Counted from the stretch's first letter, positions 36,583 to 46,119 are shown. The stretch is DNA of 64,000 nucleotides from JBALVT01 sp965262875 (GCA_965262875.1 OZ253569.1:5146001-5210000), one strand, 5' to 3'. Numbers and translations are program-made. The notes: a model not told the origin generated them from the sequence alone.

Positions 36583-38076
36583 CTACAGCTTAGCGACCAC
36601 CGATTTCAGCTCAGTGTATTGCAGCAGGGCTTCATAACCGTTTTCCCGTCCCCAACCAGATTGCTTGTAACCGCCAAAGGGAACCGCCATATCAGGGATA
36701 CCGTGGCAGTTAATCCAAAGAATACCGGCTTTTATCTGGGCAGCTGTTTTGTGGGCCTTACTAATATCCCGAGTCCAGATGCTCGCGGCCAAGCCGTACT
36801 GATTGTCATTGGCGATCGCTGCAATATCGTCGGCAGAACTAAAAGGCATCACGACCAACACCGGCCCAAAAATTTCCTCGCTGACAATTTCCATGCTGTG
36901 ATCCGTATCGGCGAACACGGTGGGTTGCAAAAAGTAGCCGTCTCCATGCTTTACCAGATCGCCACCTGTCACCAGTCGAGCACCAGATGCGCGTCCCGAT
37001 TCAATCATCTGGCAAACGCTGTTCAGATGTTTTTTCGAAATGAGCGGCCCCATGTCGTGCCCCTCGGAGGTTGAGGGGCCCACCTTCATGTTATTGGCGA
37101 TATCGGCAATGCCGTCTACCACTTGTTGATACACCGATTCGTGTACATACAGGCGTGAGCCCGCCACGCAAATCTGGCCGGCGTTGGAGAAAATGCCTTC
37201 TGCGGCGCCGGGGATGGCCTGTTCCAGGTCGGCATCTTTGAAGATAATCACCGGGGATTTTCCACCCAGTTCGAGAGAGACTTTTTTTAGATTGCCTTTG
37301 GCGGCATCGATAATACTTTTGCCAACTTGGGTAGAGCCGGTGAATGAAACCTTGTCTACGTCGTGATGTTCAGCCAACAGTTGTCCCACTGTAGAGCCGC
37401 CCCCCAATAAAATATTGAACACTCCTGCTGGCAGCCCGGCTTCTATTAGAATTTCTCCGAGTCGCACTGCAGACAAAGGGGTTTCGCTGGCGGGTTTTAA
37501 AATACAGCTACAACCTGCGGCCAAAGCAGGTGCAACTTTCCAGGCAGTTTGTACCAATGGACCATTCCAAGGGACTATAAGTGCTGCTACGCCTATGGGC
37601 TCACGGAGGGTGTAAATATGGAAATCCTGGTCTGGCACTATAGAGAGCTGCTTGGTACTGCCTTCTATTTTTGTGCACCATCCCGCGTAGTAGCGAAAGC
37701 AGTCGGCGGCAAAGGGGATTTCTCCGTTGCGGGCGCCGGCGAAGGATTTTCCAGCATCGAGCATTTCCAGCTCTGCGATTTCGTCGCCGTACTGTTCCAG
37801 CAGGTCGGCAGCGCGCCACAATATTTTGCCGCGTTCGGCCGGGGTTAGACCCGTCCACACGCCGTTGTCGAATGAACTTCTCGCCGCCGCTATGGCGCGT
37901 TCAGTATCCTCACGCGTTGCGCTTGCGGCTGTGGAGATCACTTGTCCACTCGAGGGGTTGTACACATCAGATACAGTGCCGTCAGTTGCGGCTTGCCACA
38001 CACCGTTGATCAGCAGCGGCTGTGAATCGGCAAGCCGTTTGGCAACTACAGGAGTGTATACATAGTCTGCGGACAT
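36583..38076 (-). CDS. NAD(P)-dependent aldehyde dehydrogenase
   Basis: From the ATG at 38076 the protein is 497 residues; upstream starts would run into the aminotransferase gene. Landmarks: VPWNGPLVQTAWKVAPALAAG, SFTGSTQVGKSI, VSLELGGKSPVIIF with the catalytic Glu, NAGQICVAGSR with the nucleophilic Cys, and EEIFGPVLVVMPF. The start shares one base with the aminotransferase stop. In this context it would oxidise the aldehyde produced by the neighbouring ThDP decarboxylase to a carboxylic acid. Confidence 0.95.
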   Translation of the reverse strand: MSADYVYTPVVAKRLADSQPLLINGVWQAATDGTVSDVYNPSSGQVISTAASATREDTERAIAAARSSFDNGVWTGLTPAERGKILWRAADLLEQYGDEIAELEMLDAGKSFAGARNGEIPFAADCFRYYAGWCTKIEGSTKQLSIVPDQDFHIYTLREPIGVAALIVPWNGPLVQTAWKVAPALAAGCSCILKPASETPLSAVRLGEILIEAGLPAGVFNILLGGGSTVGQLLAEHHDVDKVSFTGSTQVGKSIIDAAKGNLKKVSLELGGKSPVIIFKDADLEQAIPGAAEGIFSNAGQICVAGSRLYVHESVYQQVVDGIADIANNMKVGPSTSEGHDMGPLISKKHLNSVCQMIESGRASGARLVTGGDLVKHGDGYFLQPTVFADTDHSMEIVSEEIFGPVLVVMPFSSADDIAAIANDNQYGLAASIWTRDISKAHKTAAQIKAGILWINCHGIPDMAVPFGGYKQSGWGRENGYEALLQYTELKSVVAKL

Positions 38077-39164
38077 TAGGGAGCACTCATATAGTCGGTC
38101 AGGGCGGCTAGTACCGCCTCGTTTTCGTACTCCAGACCGACGGTAATGCGCAGGAACTGATCTGAACCGCCCGCGGGGCGGGGAATGATTCCCCGAGATT
38201 GTAAAAACTCTGCCGCACCGGAACCACTTTTGCCACCGTCGGGGGCGAAACGCAGTAGATAGAAATTCGCCTGGCTTGGAATGACTTCGATACCCAGTTC
38301 GGTCAGGGCCATAGTAATTCGCTCTAGCCACAGTGCGTTGTGCTGGCGTATCTCCTCGATATAGTCGGTATCGCGCACCGCCGCAGTGGCGGCGGCCATT
38401 GCCGCTCCGTTGGTATTAAAGGGTGTGCGAATACGCTGTACCAAATCTGCTACACCTTCCGAGCAATAGGCCCAGCCGATGCGTAAAAAGGGCAGGCCGT
38501 ATATTTTTGAAAAGGTACGCGTGACCACAACGTTCTCAAACTCATCCGCTAGCGCAATCCCGGTTTCGTAATCTTCGGCAGTAACGTACTCGGCATAGGC
38601 GTCGTCTATTAAAAATAGGCAGGTATCGGGGAGGCCCGCGTGCAGACGGCGCAACTCTTCGCCATTGATGTAAGTTCCCGTGGGGTTGTTGGGGTTGGCA
38701 ATGGTGCAAAAACGCGTTTTATCGGTCACGCGCTCTAACAGCGCATCCACGTCTATTTTGTAATTTATTTCTGGAGCGATTACCAGTTCGGCACCCTGAG
38801 CAATGCAGTGAATGTTGCTTATTATAAAGCCATTTTCACTCAGCAATGCCTCGTGCCCATCACCTACGTAAGCTCGGGCCATCAACTGAATCAACTCATC
38901 GGAACCGTTGCCGCAGATTATGCGCTGTGGATCCAGATTGTGAACCTCGCCGATCGCGTTGCGCAGTTCGCTTTGGCTGCCATCCGCGTAGCGGTTGAGG
39001 TGCACTGCGGCGTCATGATAAGCCTTTACCGCATGAGGAGAAGGGCCTTGGGATGATTCGTTAGACGACAGCTTGATGGGGTCACTGACCCCTGGAATAG
39101 CACTTTGACCCTGCACATAGGGGGCCAATCGCATAACACCAGGTCTGGCGTTGGGGCCGCTCAT
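38076..39164 (-). CDS. HisC-like pyridoxal-phosphate aminotransferase
   Basis: From the ATG at 39164 the protein is 362 residues of the class I/II aminotransferase fold. ANPNNPTGT near 156, DDAYAEYV near 187 and the PLP lysine in TRTFSKIYGLPFLRIGW (Lys220) match histidinol-phosphate aminotransferases. The N-terminal KLSSNESSQGPSP is also HisC-like. No other histidine genes are present, and the gene overlaps the ThDP decarboxylase gene by 4 bases, so a catabolic amino acid transaminase is more likely than histidine synthesis. This substrate shift is inference. Confidence 0.9.
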   Translation of the reverse strand: MSGPNARPGVMRLAPYVQGQSAIPGVSDPIKLSSNESSQGPSPHAVKAYHDAAVHLNRYADGSQSELRNAIGEVHNLDPQRIICGNGSDELIQLMARAYVGDGHEALLSENGFIISNIHCIAQGAELVIAPEINYKIDVDALLERVTDKTRFCTIANPNNPTGTYINGEELRRLHAGLPDTCLFLIDDAYAEYVTAEDYETGIALADEFENVVVTRTFSKIYGLPFLRIGWAYCSEGVADLVQRIRTPFNTNGAAMAAATAAVRDTDYIEEIRQHNALWLERITMALTELGIEVIPSQANFYLLRFAPDGGKSGSGAAEFLQSRGIIPRPAGGSDQFLRITVGLEYENEAVLAALTDYMSAP

Positions 39165-40804
39165 TCGCAAACCGCCTTGCGATTTTGCGGCATCATTAGA
39201 AATGGCCAGGGAGCCGGAAAGAACTTTTGCACTGTCACTTCGATGATCGCCGGTCCCTTTTGTTCGAAGGCCTGACGAATCGCGGTGCGCAATGATTCCG
39301 GATCGTTGGCGGCAAAACCCGCTGCACCAAAACTCTCCGCCAGTTTTACAAAGTCGGGATTGTGTAGGTCGGAACAAATAACCCGCCCATCAAACCATTC
39401 TTTTTGTTGGCGCTGAACATTGGTGTAGCGATTGTCGTTGAAGATGATGGTGACTAGTGGCAACTGGTATTGCACGGCTGTCGACAATTCCTGAATATTG
39501 AACATGATGCCGCCATCGCCGCTGACCTGTATCACTCGCTTGTCCATGTTGCCGGCCATCACTCCAAGAGCCGTGGCGTAACCGTAGCCCAGCGTTCCCT
39601 GATACCCGGCGCTGATGTGTTGGCGAGGTTTGTAAACCGGAAACCCGTACCAGGAGACGAAACCCACTTGAGTCACTTCATCAACAAAAATACCATCGCG
39701 TGGTAACTCCTCGCGGATAACGTCAAGGTAGGCCATTTGCGGGCCGACTTTCGCGCGTACCTGTCGGTCAACTTCGCTTCTAAGGACTTGTAATTCTTCC
39801 TCGCGCGATTCCGCCTGATGTTTAATCTCCTGTAGTGCTTTTGTGATGGCGGTTGTAACTTCCGCCGCATCACCAACGATACCCAGTTCCGGCTTGCATA
39901 TGCGGTCCACCTGAACAGGGTCGATATCAACGCGTACCAGCTGCAGATCGTCATCCTTACCCCACATTACCAGTGGCCAATGCAGACGGGTGCCAATCGC
40001 TAGCACGGCATCCGCCTCGCCCCACAGACTATGTCCCATGGGATAGTTGGCACTTAATGGATGTTCTGCAGAGACTATGCCCTTGCCACTTCGAAACGCT
40101 ACCACAGGAGCCTGTAAAGCCTCGGCGAGTTTCACAATTTCCTCGCTGGCATTGAGCGCCCCGGAACCCACGTAGATTAGTGGTTTTTTAGCAGCGCTTA
40201 GCATCTGCGCTGCCTGAGCCATTTGAGCTGGGTCTATAGGAGGCATCGGGTAGTCAGTGATCGCGGGCAGTATCTCCACCTCGGCTTCTAGAGCCATAAT
40301 ATCCATGGGCATTTCAATTTCCACCGGTTGTGGGCTGCCGGTAGTTAGCTGCTTGAATGCCTCTTGGACACGATCCGGTGCAAGTGTTGGGTGGTCGATA
40401 CTCGCCGCCCATTTGGTGATATGGCTTATCATGCCCAACTGGTCGTTGATCTCGTGCAGGTCGCCGTAGCCTTTACCGATGGCGGTAGAAGGGATTTGAC
40501 CGGAGATACACAGCACCGGAGCAAAGTTAGCCCAGGCTGTACAGAGTGCGCCAGTGGAATTGAGAAGGCCCGGCCCTGGAACGACAGCATAGGTGCCAAC
40601 CTTGCCGGTAGATTTTGCGTAGCCATACGCCATGTACGCGACTCCCTGTTCGTGCCGGGAGTGAATCAGGCGAATGTTATCTCCCTCTTTGTACATAGCG
40701 TCAAACAGGTAATCGAGCTGGCCGCCGGGGAGGCCGAACACCGTATCGACTCCGTTGACTCGCAATGATTTTATTATGGCTTCTGCGCCCGTCATGATTG
40801 TCAT
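39161..40804 (-). CDS. Thiamine-diphosphate 2-oxoacid decarboxylase (acetolactate synthase-like)
   Basis: 547 residues. The ThDP-activating glutamate is Glu52 in HSRHEQGVAYMAYGYA. The central domain is intact, and the C-terminal ThDP/Mg motif starts GDGGIMFNIQELSTAV and ends FNDNRYTN (about residues 428-460). The family includes acetolactate synthase, benzoylformate decarboxylase and the 2-ketoarginine decarboxylase AruI. There is no small acetolactate synthase subunit nearby, while an aminotransferase and an aldehyde dehydrogenase are coupled downstream, so a decarboxylase role is favoured. Confidence 0.9.
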   Translation of the reverse strand: MTIMTGAEAIIKSLRVNGVDTVFGLPGGQLDYLFDAMYKEGDNIRLIHSRHEQGVAYMAYGYAKSTGKVGTYAVVPGPGLLNSTGALCTAWANFAPVLCISGQIPSTAIGKGYGDLHEINDQLGMISHITKWAASIDHPTLAPDRVQEAFKQLTTGSPQPVEIEMPMDIMALEAEVEILPAITDYPMPPIDPAQMAQAAQMLSAAKKPLIYVGSGALNASEEIVKLAEALQAPVVAFRSGKGIVSAEHPLSANYPMGHSLWGEADAVLAIGTRLHWPLVMWGKDDDLQLVRVDIDPVQVDRICKPELGIVGDAAEVTTAITKALQEIKHQAESREEELQVLRSEVDRQVRAKVGPQMAYLDVIREELPRDGIFVDEVTQVGFVSWYGFPVYKPRQHISAGYQGTLGYGYATALGVMAGNMDKRVIQVSGDGGIMFNIQELSTAVQYQLPLVTIIFNDNRYTNVQRQQKEWFDGRVICSDLHNPDFVKLAESFGAAGFAANDPESLRTAIRQAFEQKGPAIIEVTVQKFFPAPWPFLMMPQNRKAVCE

Positions 40805-40815
40805 GTGTGTGTTCC

Positions 40816-41076
40816 TTAACTTTTGTTTGCAGCGACGCGTTTTTTGGCGTGCCGACGACGATAGCGGATCAAGAAAAATGGAAAACCGATCAGATATACC
40901 CAGACCATCGGGTTGACCAGCGCTTTCCCCAGTGCCGACATAACGTCATTGGGGCTGACATACACTTTACTTTGCATGGCCTGGTTTTCGTGGCTGTGCA
41001 CTATAAGGTGATCTTTTTTGTATTCGAACCGGCCGAACTCGAAATCGATATCGGCGAGCTTACTTTTTACTTTCAT
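40816..41076 (-). CDS. Small membrane protein of unknown function
   Basis: 86 residues: a soluble N-terminal part (KLADIDFEFGRFEYKKDHLI) and one hydrophobic helix (ALVNPMVWVYLIGFPFFLI) followed by a very basic cytoplasmic tail (RYRRRHAKKR). It lies 5 bases after the nitrilase-family gene and 12 bases before the ThDP enzyme, so it belongs to the same operon. It could anchor a catabolic enzyme to the membrane, but no family is recognised. Confidence 0.68.
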   Translation of the reverse strand: MKVKSKLADIDFEFGRFEYKKDHLIVHSHENQAMQSKVYVSPNDVMSALGKALVNPMVWVYLIGFPFFLIRYRRRHAKKRVAANKS

Positions 41077-41080
41077 GGCG

Positions 41081-42232
41081 TTAACTCTTTTTCAGGCGGC
41101 CCGTTTCCTGGGCGTAGGCAATGCGTTTTCCCAACAGTTTTGAAATGTCTTCCGGCTCGTAACCTGCAGGCGGGGTGAACTGCCCACGGGCATACAGATC
41201 GTCGAAAACCTCTTTGCAAATTTCGATTTTATCCACCAATGCTTTGGGTGGTTTGCCCGAGGGGAAACGATTGGGTGGGTAGATAGGGTTGGTGTACATT
41301 TCCCGAAAGCCCTCTGTGCGTACATCAATCCAACAGTTGTGATTGGTGCGTGTGCGATAGTGCCTAAGGGCTTCAATATCTATTGTGACCGACAGAACCT
41401 GCTCATTGGGGTAGGGTGCCTCGCGCAATAGCATACCCGTGTAGTCAATGGCGAAAGAATGCCCAGGGCAGAAAGCTTTGGGATAGTATTCGTAGTTGAC
41501 GCTGCCCCAGTTGGCTCCCAACAGATAGCACATATTGTCGTGCGCTCGCGTGCGCCGAGTGAACTTCCAAAAATCCCAGGGCTCGGAAACCCCTTCAACT
41601 TCCTGAATGGCGCCCGGATGACAAATAATTTCTGCGCCGTTGTAGCCCAGCGCTCTTGAGACTTCCGGTGTACAGCCATCGTGACAAGTCATGGTGCCCA
41701 GTTTGCCAATCTCGGTATCGATCACCGGGAAGAAGTCTTTGATGCCGCCGCCGAAGTGCGCCGTGTACTCATCGAGGATATCGTGTGGGCTGGTGCCCAA
41801 ACCCAGTGAGGCATTGATATGCCACTTGTGGTACTTCAGTACAACCTCACCGGTTGGGCCTACAATAAAGTTGGTGTTGAACCAGCGATCGGGGAACTCC
41901 GGTACCTGCTCTACGACTCCACCGCCGCAAATATACAGGCCGTATTCTTTGGCGATCTCGCCCAGCTGATCAATTTCTGGCCCGGGGATGGTGACCGCTT
42001 TTTTCATCTGGTCTTCGATTTTGCTCTCGCCTTTGCCGGGTGTACCTACGCCTTGCATAAAGTATTCGGGCAAAATCACCAGTCGTACCGGTATCTCCCA
42101 ATGGTAGCCTACGCCGAAGTGAATCATCTTGATCACACGGTCGAGGTTTTTCTGAATGCCTTCCCGGTCTTCTACGACGGTCACTTCCGGCTGCACAATC
42201 AGTGCAGTGTAAGGTTCAATACGTTCTCTCAT
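41081..42232 (-). CDS. Nitrilase-superfamily carbon-nitrogen hydrolase
   Basis: 383 residues with the Glu-Lys-Cys triad: Glu57 in LVILPEYFM, Lys in VLKYHKWHINA near 136, and Cys in GTMTCHDGCTPEVSRALG near 181. The family hydrolyses nitriles, amides or N-carbamoyl groups. The long C-terminal extension (about residues 290-383, FRTRTNHNCWID to LGKRIAYAQETG) resembles amidase-type members. Operon neighbours suggest it removes an amide or carbamoyl nitrogen from an amino acid breakdown product; that is inferred. Confidence 0.88.
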   Translation of the reverse strand: MRERIEPYTALIVQPEVTVVEDREGIQKNLDRVIKMIHFGVGYHWEIPVRLVILPEYFMQGVGTPGKGESKIEDQMKKAVTIPGPEIDQLGEIAKEYGLYICGGGVVEQVPEFPDRWFNTNFIVGPTGEVVLKYHKWHINASLGLGTSPHDILDEYTAHFGGGIKDFFPVIDTEIGKLGTMTCHDGCTPEVSRALGYNGAEIICHPGAIQEVEGVSEPWDFWKFTRRTRAHDNMCYLLGANWGSVNYEYYPKAFCPGHSFAIDYTGMLLREAPYPNEQVLSVTIDIEALRHYRTRTNHNCWIDVRTEGFREMYTNPIYPPNRFPSGKPPKALVDKIEICKEVFDDLYARGQFTPPAGYEPEDISKLLGKRIAYAQETGRLKKS

Positions 42233-42261
42233 TGCTTTACTCGCAGATGTAGTTAGGTAAA

Positions 42262-43845
42262 TTAAAAATCAAAGTCGTCATCTTCTTGAATGACACCCAG
42301 GTCCAGAAGAATCTCATTGGCGGCAATCGTACCCATGCCGGATATACCACCTCCTGGATGGCAAGAGGGGCCGGTCATATAGAATTTTTTCACCGGCCCG
42401 CGGTAATTCGCGTAGTTGGGAACCGGTCGGAAGGCACCCATTTGAGCCAGTGTGCGTTCGCCCCCGGTGGTAACACCCCTGTGGAAACACAAGTTGGCGC
42501 GCTCAAGCGTTGGCCCCGTTTCTACATATTCCGCCAGAATGTTGTCGTCATGCATATTGTTGCTGTAATTGCGCAGTTGGGTCAGTAGCGTATTTCGGCA
42601 GTAATCGGCCCCAATGGTTTCCCAGTTTTCACCGCTGGCGATATCGACAGGAACAAAGGTATCCATGATCAATGTGTGTTTGCCCTCGGGTGCTCTGGTC
42701 GGGTCCATGGTGGTCCAGGCGGCCGTCCAGAGGAAGGGGTCGGTGGGTGCCAGCCCCGCTGCGATTTCTCGATACTGCTTGTCGATATCTGCAACCGTGC
42801 CGAACATACGCTGAAACGCGGTTTTGTCCATGTCCGGCCCGTTTTTGAAGGTCGGTGCTTCGTTGAGAGCGTAGTGCACCCGGGCGATGCTAATGTCTCC
42901 AAATTTGAAGCCGCGAATTTTATCCTTGAAACCCGTTGGTAAATCTTTGTCGTCAAAGCCTGTGAGATAAGTCTGGTAGGGGTCCAGTGAACTTACCACA
43001 GCCTGACGGGCGAAAATCTCATCACCGTTTTCCAATCGTACGCCTTTGCACTCACCGTTTTCGGTAATGAACTTACGCACGGTGGCACCGGTCATCACGG
43101 TGCTGCCTTCGGCTTCAATATAGCTTTTCATGGACTCGGAAAGCATGCCGCTGCCGCCTTCGGGGATCGACTGACCGAAGTAGTGGATGCTCGGGATCAT
43201 CACGTAAAAGCCCTGGGCCGTTCCGAGTTGATCCGGCAGGGTTTGTGGGGCCATGGCCCAACCCAGGATAAAGGCTCGCACGTGATCGTTCTCAAAGTTT
43301 TCCAGAGTGAACTGGCGGGAGCTCAACTGGTAATCTCGCAGTCTCTGAAGCCCTTCCGGGTTGTTCTCCAGCCCTTGATAAAGGTAACTGGGAGGAGAGG
43401 GTGGAGCGAACATGGCCTTTACCACGCCGTCTTGAATCTCGCCAAACTCGCTGTAGATTTCCTTGTAGCGAATGGCGTCTTTTTTGGAATACTCAGCGAT
43501 AGTGTCACAGGTCTTGTCGACATCTTTGTAGACAATAATTCCCGGTCCCTCATATTTGTTGGGGTGGCCAGTAATATGGTCGTCAGAATAAATATATTTC
43601 AGACCGTATTTTTCCAGTTCTGGCCGCAGCTTCTGAAAATCGGGATTCAGGTGTATCCAGACATGGGAAGAACCAAATGGGTCGTGTTTGAAACCCGGTA
43701 GGGTGAGCTCCCGGGTTAACACGCCACCGCCAACCCATTCGTTGCGCTCCGTGACGAGCACCTTCAATCCATTTTTAACAAGCATGGCGGCGCATATCAG
43801 GCCATTGTGGCCCGCGCCGGCGATGATTACATCATAGTCAGACAT
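42262..43845 (-). CDS. FAD-dependent oxidoreductase of the phytoene desaturase/amine oxidase family
   Basis: 527 residues. The dinucleotide motif VIIAGAGHNGLICAAML begins at residue 7, followed by the ERNEWVGGGVLTRELTLPGF desaturase-type segment, and the C-terminal FAD motif GPSCHPGGGISGMGTIAANE is near 491. No other carotenoid gene is present in the window, so it is more likely a desaturase or oxidase of a small catabolic substrate. It is the promoter-proximal gene of the minus-strand catabolic operon and is divergent from the GntR regulator. Confidence 0.87.
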   Translation of the reverse strand: MSDYDVIIAGAGHNGLICAAMLVKNGLKVLVTERNEWVGGGVLTRELTLPGFKHDPFGSSHVWIHLNPDFQKLRPELEKYGLKYIYSDDHITGHPNKYEGPGIIVYKDVDKTCDTIAEYSKKDAIRYKEIYSEFGEIQDGVVKAMFAPPSPPSYLYQGLENNPEGLQRLRDYQLSSRQFTLENFENDHVRAFILGWAMAPQTLPDQLGTAQGFYVMIPSIHYFGQSIPEGGSGMLSESMKSYIEAEGSTVMTGATVRKFITENGECKGVRLENGDEIFARQAVVSSLDPYQTYLTGFDDKDLPTGFKDKIRGFKFGDISIARVHYALNEAPTFKNGPDMDKTAFQRMFGTVADIDKQYREIAAGLAPTDPFLWTAAWTTMDPTRAPEGKHTLIMDTFVPVDIASGENWETIGADYCRNTLLTQLRNYSNNMHDDNILAEYVETGPTLERANLCFHRGVTTGGERTLAQMGAFRPVPNYANYRGPVKKFYMTGPSCHPGGGISGMGTIAANEILLDLGVIQEDDDFDF

Positions 43846-44086
43846 GGTGGCTCCTCAGTAAGACAATATTATTAACCCCATTAATGAATAATGCAAGTAA
43901 CTGAGGCTTGCTGTAGCAAAAAATACCTAATATGCTCCTAAATATACGAAAATACAGAAAACATGGCGTATTACCCCAAATGGTAAGGCACGAATGCGGG
44001 AGTTCGTGGATAGGTTGTTTTCTATTTAATCCCATAATAAATTTGTGTACACTGCCGCTGTAGTTGCAACAAACGGGAGTTGTCTG
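43846..44086. promoter_or_regulatory. Divergent promoter region of catabolic operon and GntR regulator
   Basis: 241-base AT-rich gap between divergent start codons. TTACC at 43971-43975 faces GGTAA at 43982-43986, a 5-bp palindrome with a 6-base centre. It does not have the spacing of a FadR-family site. A GGGAG ribosome binding site lies just before 44087. Confidence 0.4.
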
Positions 44087-44794
44087 ATGAGTTCTAAAAA
44101 GGCCACGCGTGGGCAGGTGCCCGCAGTGGTGGATATTCTTGGCTACCGAATTGCAGCCAATGAGTATAAAGAGGGAGAGATTCTTCCTATAGAGCAGGAC
44201 TTGGCCGCCAGCCTCGATGTGGGGCGCAACGCCTTGCGCGAAGCCGTGAAAGTTTTGTCGGGCAAGGGTTTGATATCTACGGCTCCTCGCAGCGGCACCA
44301 AAGTTCGCCCCCGAGACGAGTGGAACATGCTCGACCCTGACGTGCTCAAGTGGCACGCAGATCCTGATATCGCCACCGAGCAGTTCATGTTGAACCTCAT
44401 AGAGGTGCGTCGAATTATTGAACCGAAAGCTTCAGAGCTGGCAGCGGTGCGAGCTACCAAAGAGGACATTGCCGCTATCCTCTCTGCGTACGAAGCCATG
44501 GCGGAAAGCGGTGATAATCGTGATGCGCGCCTCGAGGCGGATATTGAGTTTCACTCTGCGATTCTCAAGGCGTCCCACAACGAGGTGCTCAACCATTTCA
44601 AATATGCCATCGCCACTTACCTCAAAGCCCATGCTCGACTAGGGCAGTCCGTTTCTCCCGAAGTGAACAAGGAAGACCTGGCCCGGCACGAAAAGATTGC
44701 CTGGGCTATAGCCACTGGTAAAGCCAAGACAGCCTACGGACTCACCGTAGAAATTTTGAATGTTAATCGTCGGCAGTTTCAACACGAGGAGTAA
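44087..44794 (+). CDS. FadR-subfamily GntR transcriptional regulator
   Basis: 235 residues from the ATG at 44087, chosen because a GGGAG lies upstream and the ATG at 44045 would extend a non-conserved leader. The N-terminal winged helix has EGEILPIEQDLAASLDVGRNALREAVKVL and APRSGTKVRPRDEWN; in FadR-type proteins this ends with the RSGT wing. The C-terminal FCD domain has metal-ligand-type residues in DIEFHSAILKASHN and RHEKIAWAI. It is divergent from the catabolic operon and heads the plus-strand operon, so it probably regulates both. Confidence 0.93.
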   Translation: MSSKKATRGQVPAVVDILGYRIAANEYKEGEILPIEQDLAASLDVGRNALREAVKVLSGKGLISTAPRSGTKVRPRDEWNMLDPDVLKWHADPDIATEQFMLNLIEVRRIIEPKASELAAVRATKEDIAAILSAYEAMAESGDNRDARLEADIEFHSAILKASHNEVLNHFKYAIATYLKAHARLGQSVSPEVNKEDLARHEKIAWAIATGKAKTAYGLTVEILNVNRRQFQHEE

Positions 44795-44800
44795 TCCGAT

Positions 44801-45691
44801 ATGAGCGTTGTCGTTATCACAGGCTGCAGCAGTGGTATTGGATTCGAGAGTGCGCTTGCATTTGCGCGCAGGGGCGACCGAGTACACGCCTGCGTCAGAA
44901 ACATGGATAAGAGCCATCAGTTACAGCAGCTGGCCACTGAAGAAGGCCTGGATATTCACTTCGACCTTCTGGATGTTACACAGCCTGAAAGTTTCCCCGA
45001 ATTTGTCAAAACCATTCTCGCACACTCTGAAAAAATAGATGTTTTGGTTAATAACGCAGGCATCTTACACCCGGGAGCGTGGGAAGATTTGAGCGAAGCG
45101 CAGATCCGATCAGTGATGGAGACTAACTTTTTTGGGCCTTTGTTATTGACCCGTGCAGTATTGCCCGCGATGAGAGCGCGCAGCAGTGGCTATATTATTA
45201 TGATCAGCTCGCTGTCTGGCCTTGCCGGGCTGGCGGGAGATGTTGCCTACAGCGCGAGTAAGTTTGCCCTCGAAGGTGCTACTGAGGCTCTGCGTCACGA
45301 AGTGGACCGCTGGGGTATTTGTCTGGCCTTGGTGCAGGGCGGCCAATACGCCACCAACATATTTAATGCCAATGGCTCCGAACAGAATGCTGATATATTG
45401 CCGCCGGATTACCCGCGTGATTCTGCTTATAGGGATTTGGTGGAAATTAAACTACGCCAGAACCTCGAAAGTCTGCCGGATGCTCTGCACCCGCAGGTGA
45501 TGGCGGATCTACTGCTGCAGATTGCCGATTCCGACGGTTCTACTTTACGTTGGCCCGCTGATGATTTGGCCCGTCATGTGCTCGGGGCTGTGCACGGTCA
45601 AAGCGATGCTGACAGAGACGCCTTTCTACGTATGGCGGGCGGAAGTGACTGGTGGTGTTCGGGTCACGAACCCCCGGACTCTAAGGGATAA
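44801..45691 (+). CDS. Short-chain dehydrogenase/reductase
   Basis: 296 residues of the classical SDR fold: TGCSSGIGFESA near residue 7, LVNNAGILHPG near 84, catalytic Ser in MISSLSGL near 137 and YSASK near 151 with Tyr and Lys. The long C-terminal half (after 200) is variable and substrate specific. It lies 6 bases after the GntR gene and 5 bases before a VOC gene. Substrate unknown. Confidence 0.92.
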   Translation: MSVVVITGCSSGIGFESALAFARRGDRVHACVRNMDKSHQLQQLATEEGLDIHFDLLDVTQPESFPEFVKTILAHSEKIDVLVNNAGILHPGAWEDLSEAQIRSVMETNFFGPLLLTRAVLPAMRARSSGYIIMISSLSGLAGLAGDVAYSASKFALEGATEALRHEVDRWGICLALVQGGQYATNIFNANGSEQNADILPPDYPRDSAYRDLVEIKLRQNLESLPDALHPQVMADLLLQIADSDGSTLRWPADDLARHVLGAVHGQSDADRDAFLRMAGGSDWWCSGHEPPDSKG

Positions 45692-45696
45692 CAGCA

Positions 45697-46113
45697 ATGG
45701 TAATTCGATTGGCTCATGTTTGCATCGAGACTACAGATCTGGCGGCGACCGAGCGTTTTTACCAGTTATTGGGTGCCACAAGACAGTTCGAGTTTCGAAA
45801 CTTTCAGGACGAGTTAATCGGGATGTATCTCTATTTTGGTGAGGATACCTTTATCGAGATAGTTCTCATTGGCTCAACCAAACCCGAAGGAGGTGCCCTG
45901 GTGCACTTTGCACTGGAGGTAGAGGATATCGATTCGCTGGTCGAGACCTTAACGGATGCTGGAGTTACGATGAGCAAAAAGGAACTCGGCGTAGACCACA
46001 CCTGGATGGCAACCTGCCACGACCCCAACGGAATTTTTATCGAGCTGCACCAATACACGCAGCACAGCCTGCAAAAAAAGGGCGGGATGTGTCGCATTGA
46101 CTACACAGCCTGA
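45697..46113 (+). CDS. VOC family glyoxalase/dioxygenase-like protein
   Basis: 138 residues with two beta-alpha-beta-beta-beta modules. Likely metal ligands are His7 (RLAHVCIETTD), the Glu in FIEIVL, the His in VHFALEVEDID and the Glu in IFIELHQY, matching the glyoxalase I pattern HEHE. It could be a lactoylglutathione lyase-like enzyme or a ring-modifying enzyme. Its TGA overlaps the region of the disturbed MDR gene start. Confidence 0.88.
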   Translation: MVIRLAHVCIETTDLAATERFYQLLGATRQFEFRNFQDELIGMYLYFGEDTFIEIVLIGSTKPEGGALVHFALEVEDIDSLVETLTDAGVTMSKKELGVDHTWMATCHDPNGIFIELHQYTQHSLQKKGGMCRIDYTA

Positions 46114-46119
46114 GCTTGC

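Noticed and set aside
38076..39164. HisC-like gene as part of histidine synthesis
   Set aside because: No other his gene is present and it overlaps a ThDP decarboxylase gene in a catabolic operon.
42262..43845. Phytoene desaturase-like protein as evidence for carotenoid synthesis
   Set aside because: No crtB, crtE or crtY-type gene is near; the protein family is broad and includes small-molecule oxidases.
43971..43986. TTACC-N6-GGTAA as an operator of the GntR regulator
   Set aside because: The spacing and orientation differ from the GGT-N3-ACC form seen at 51094; it was kept only as a weak palindrome in the promoter region.
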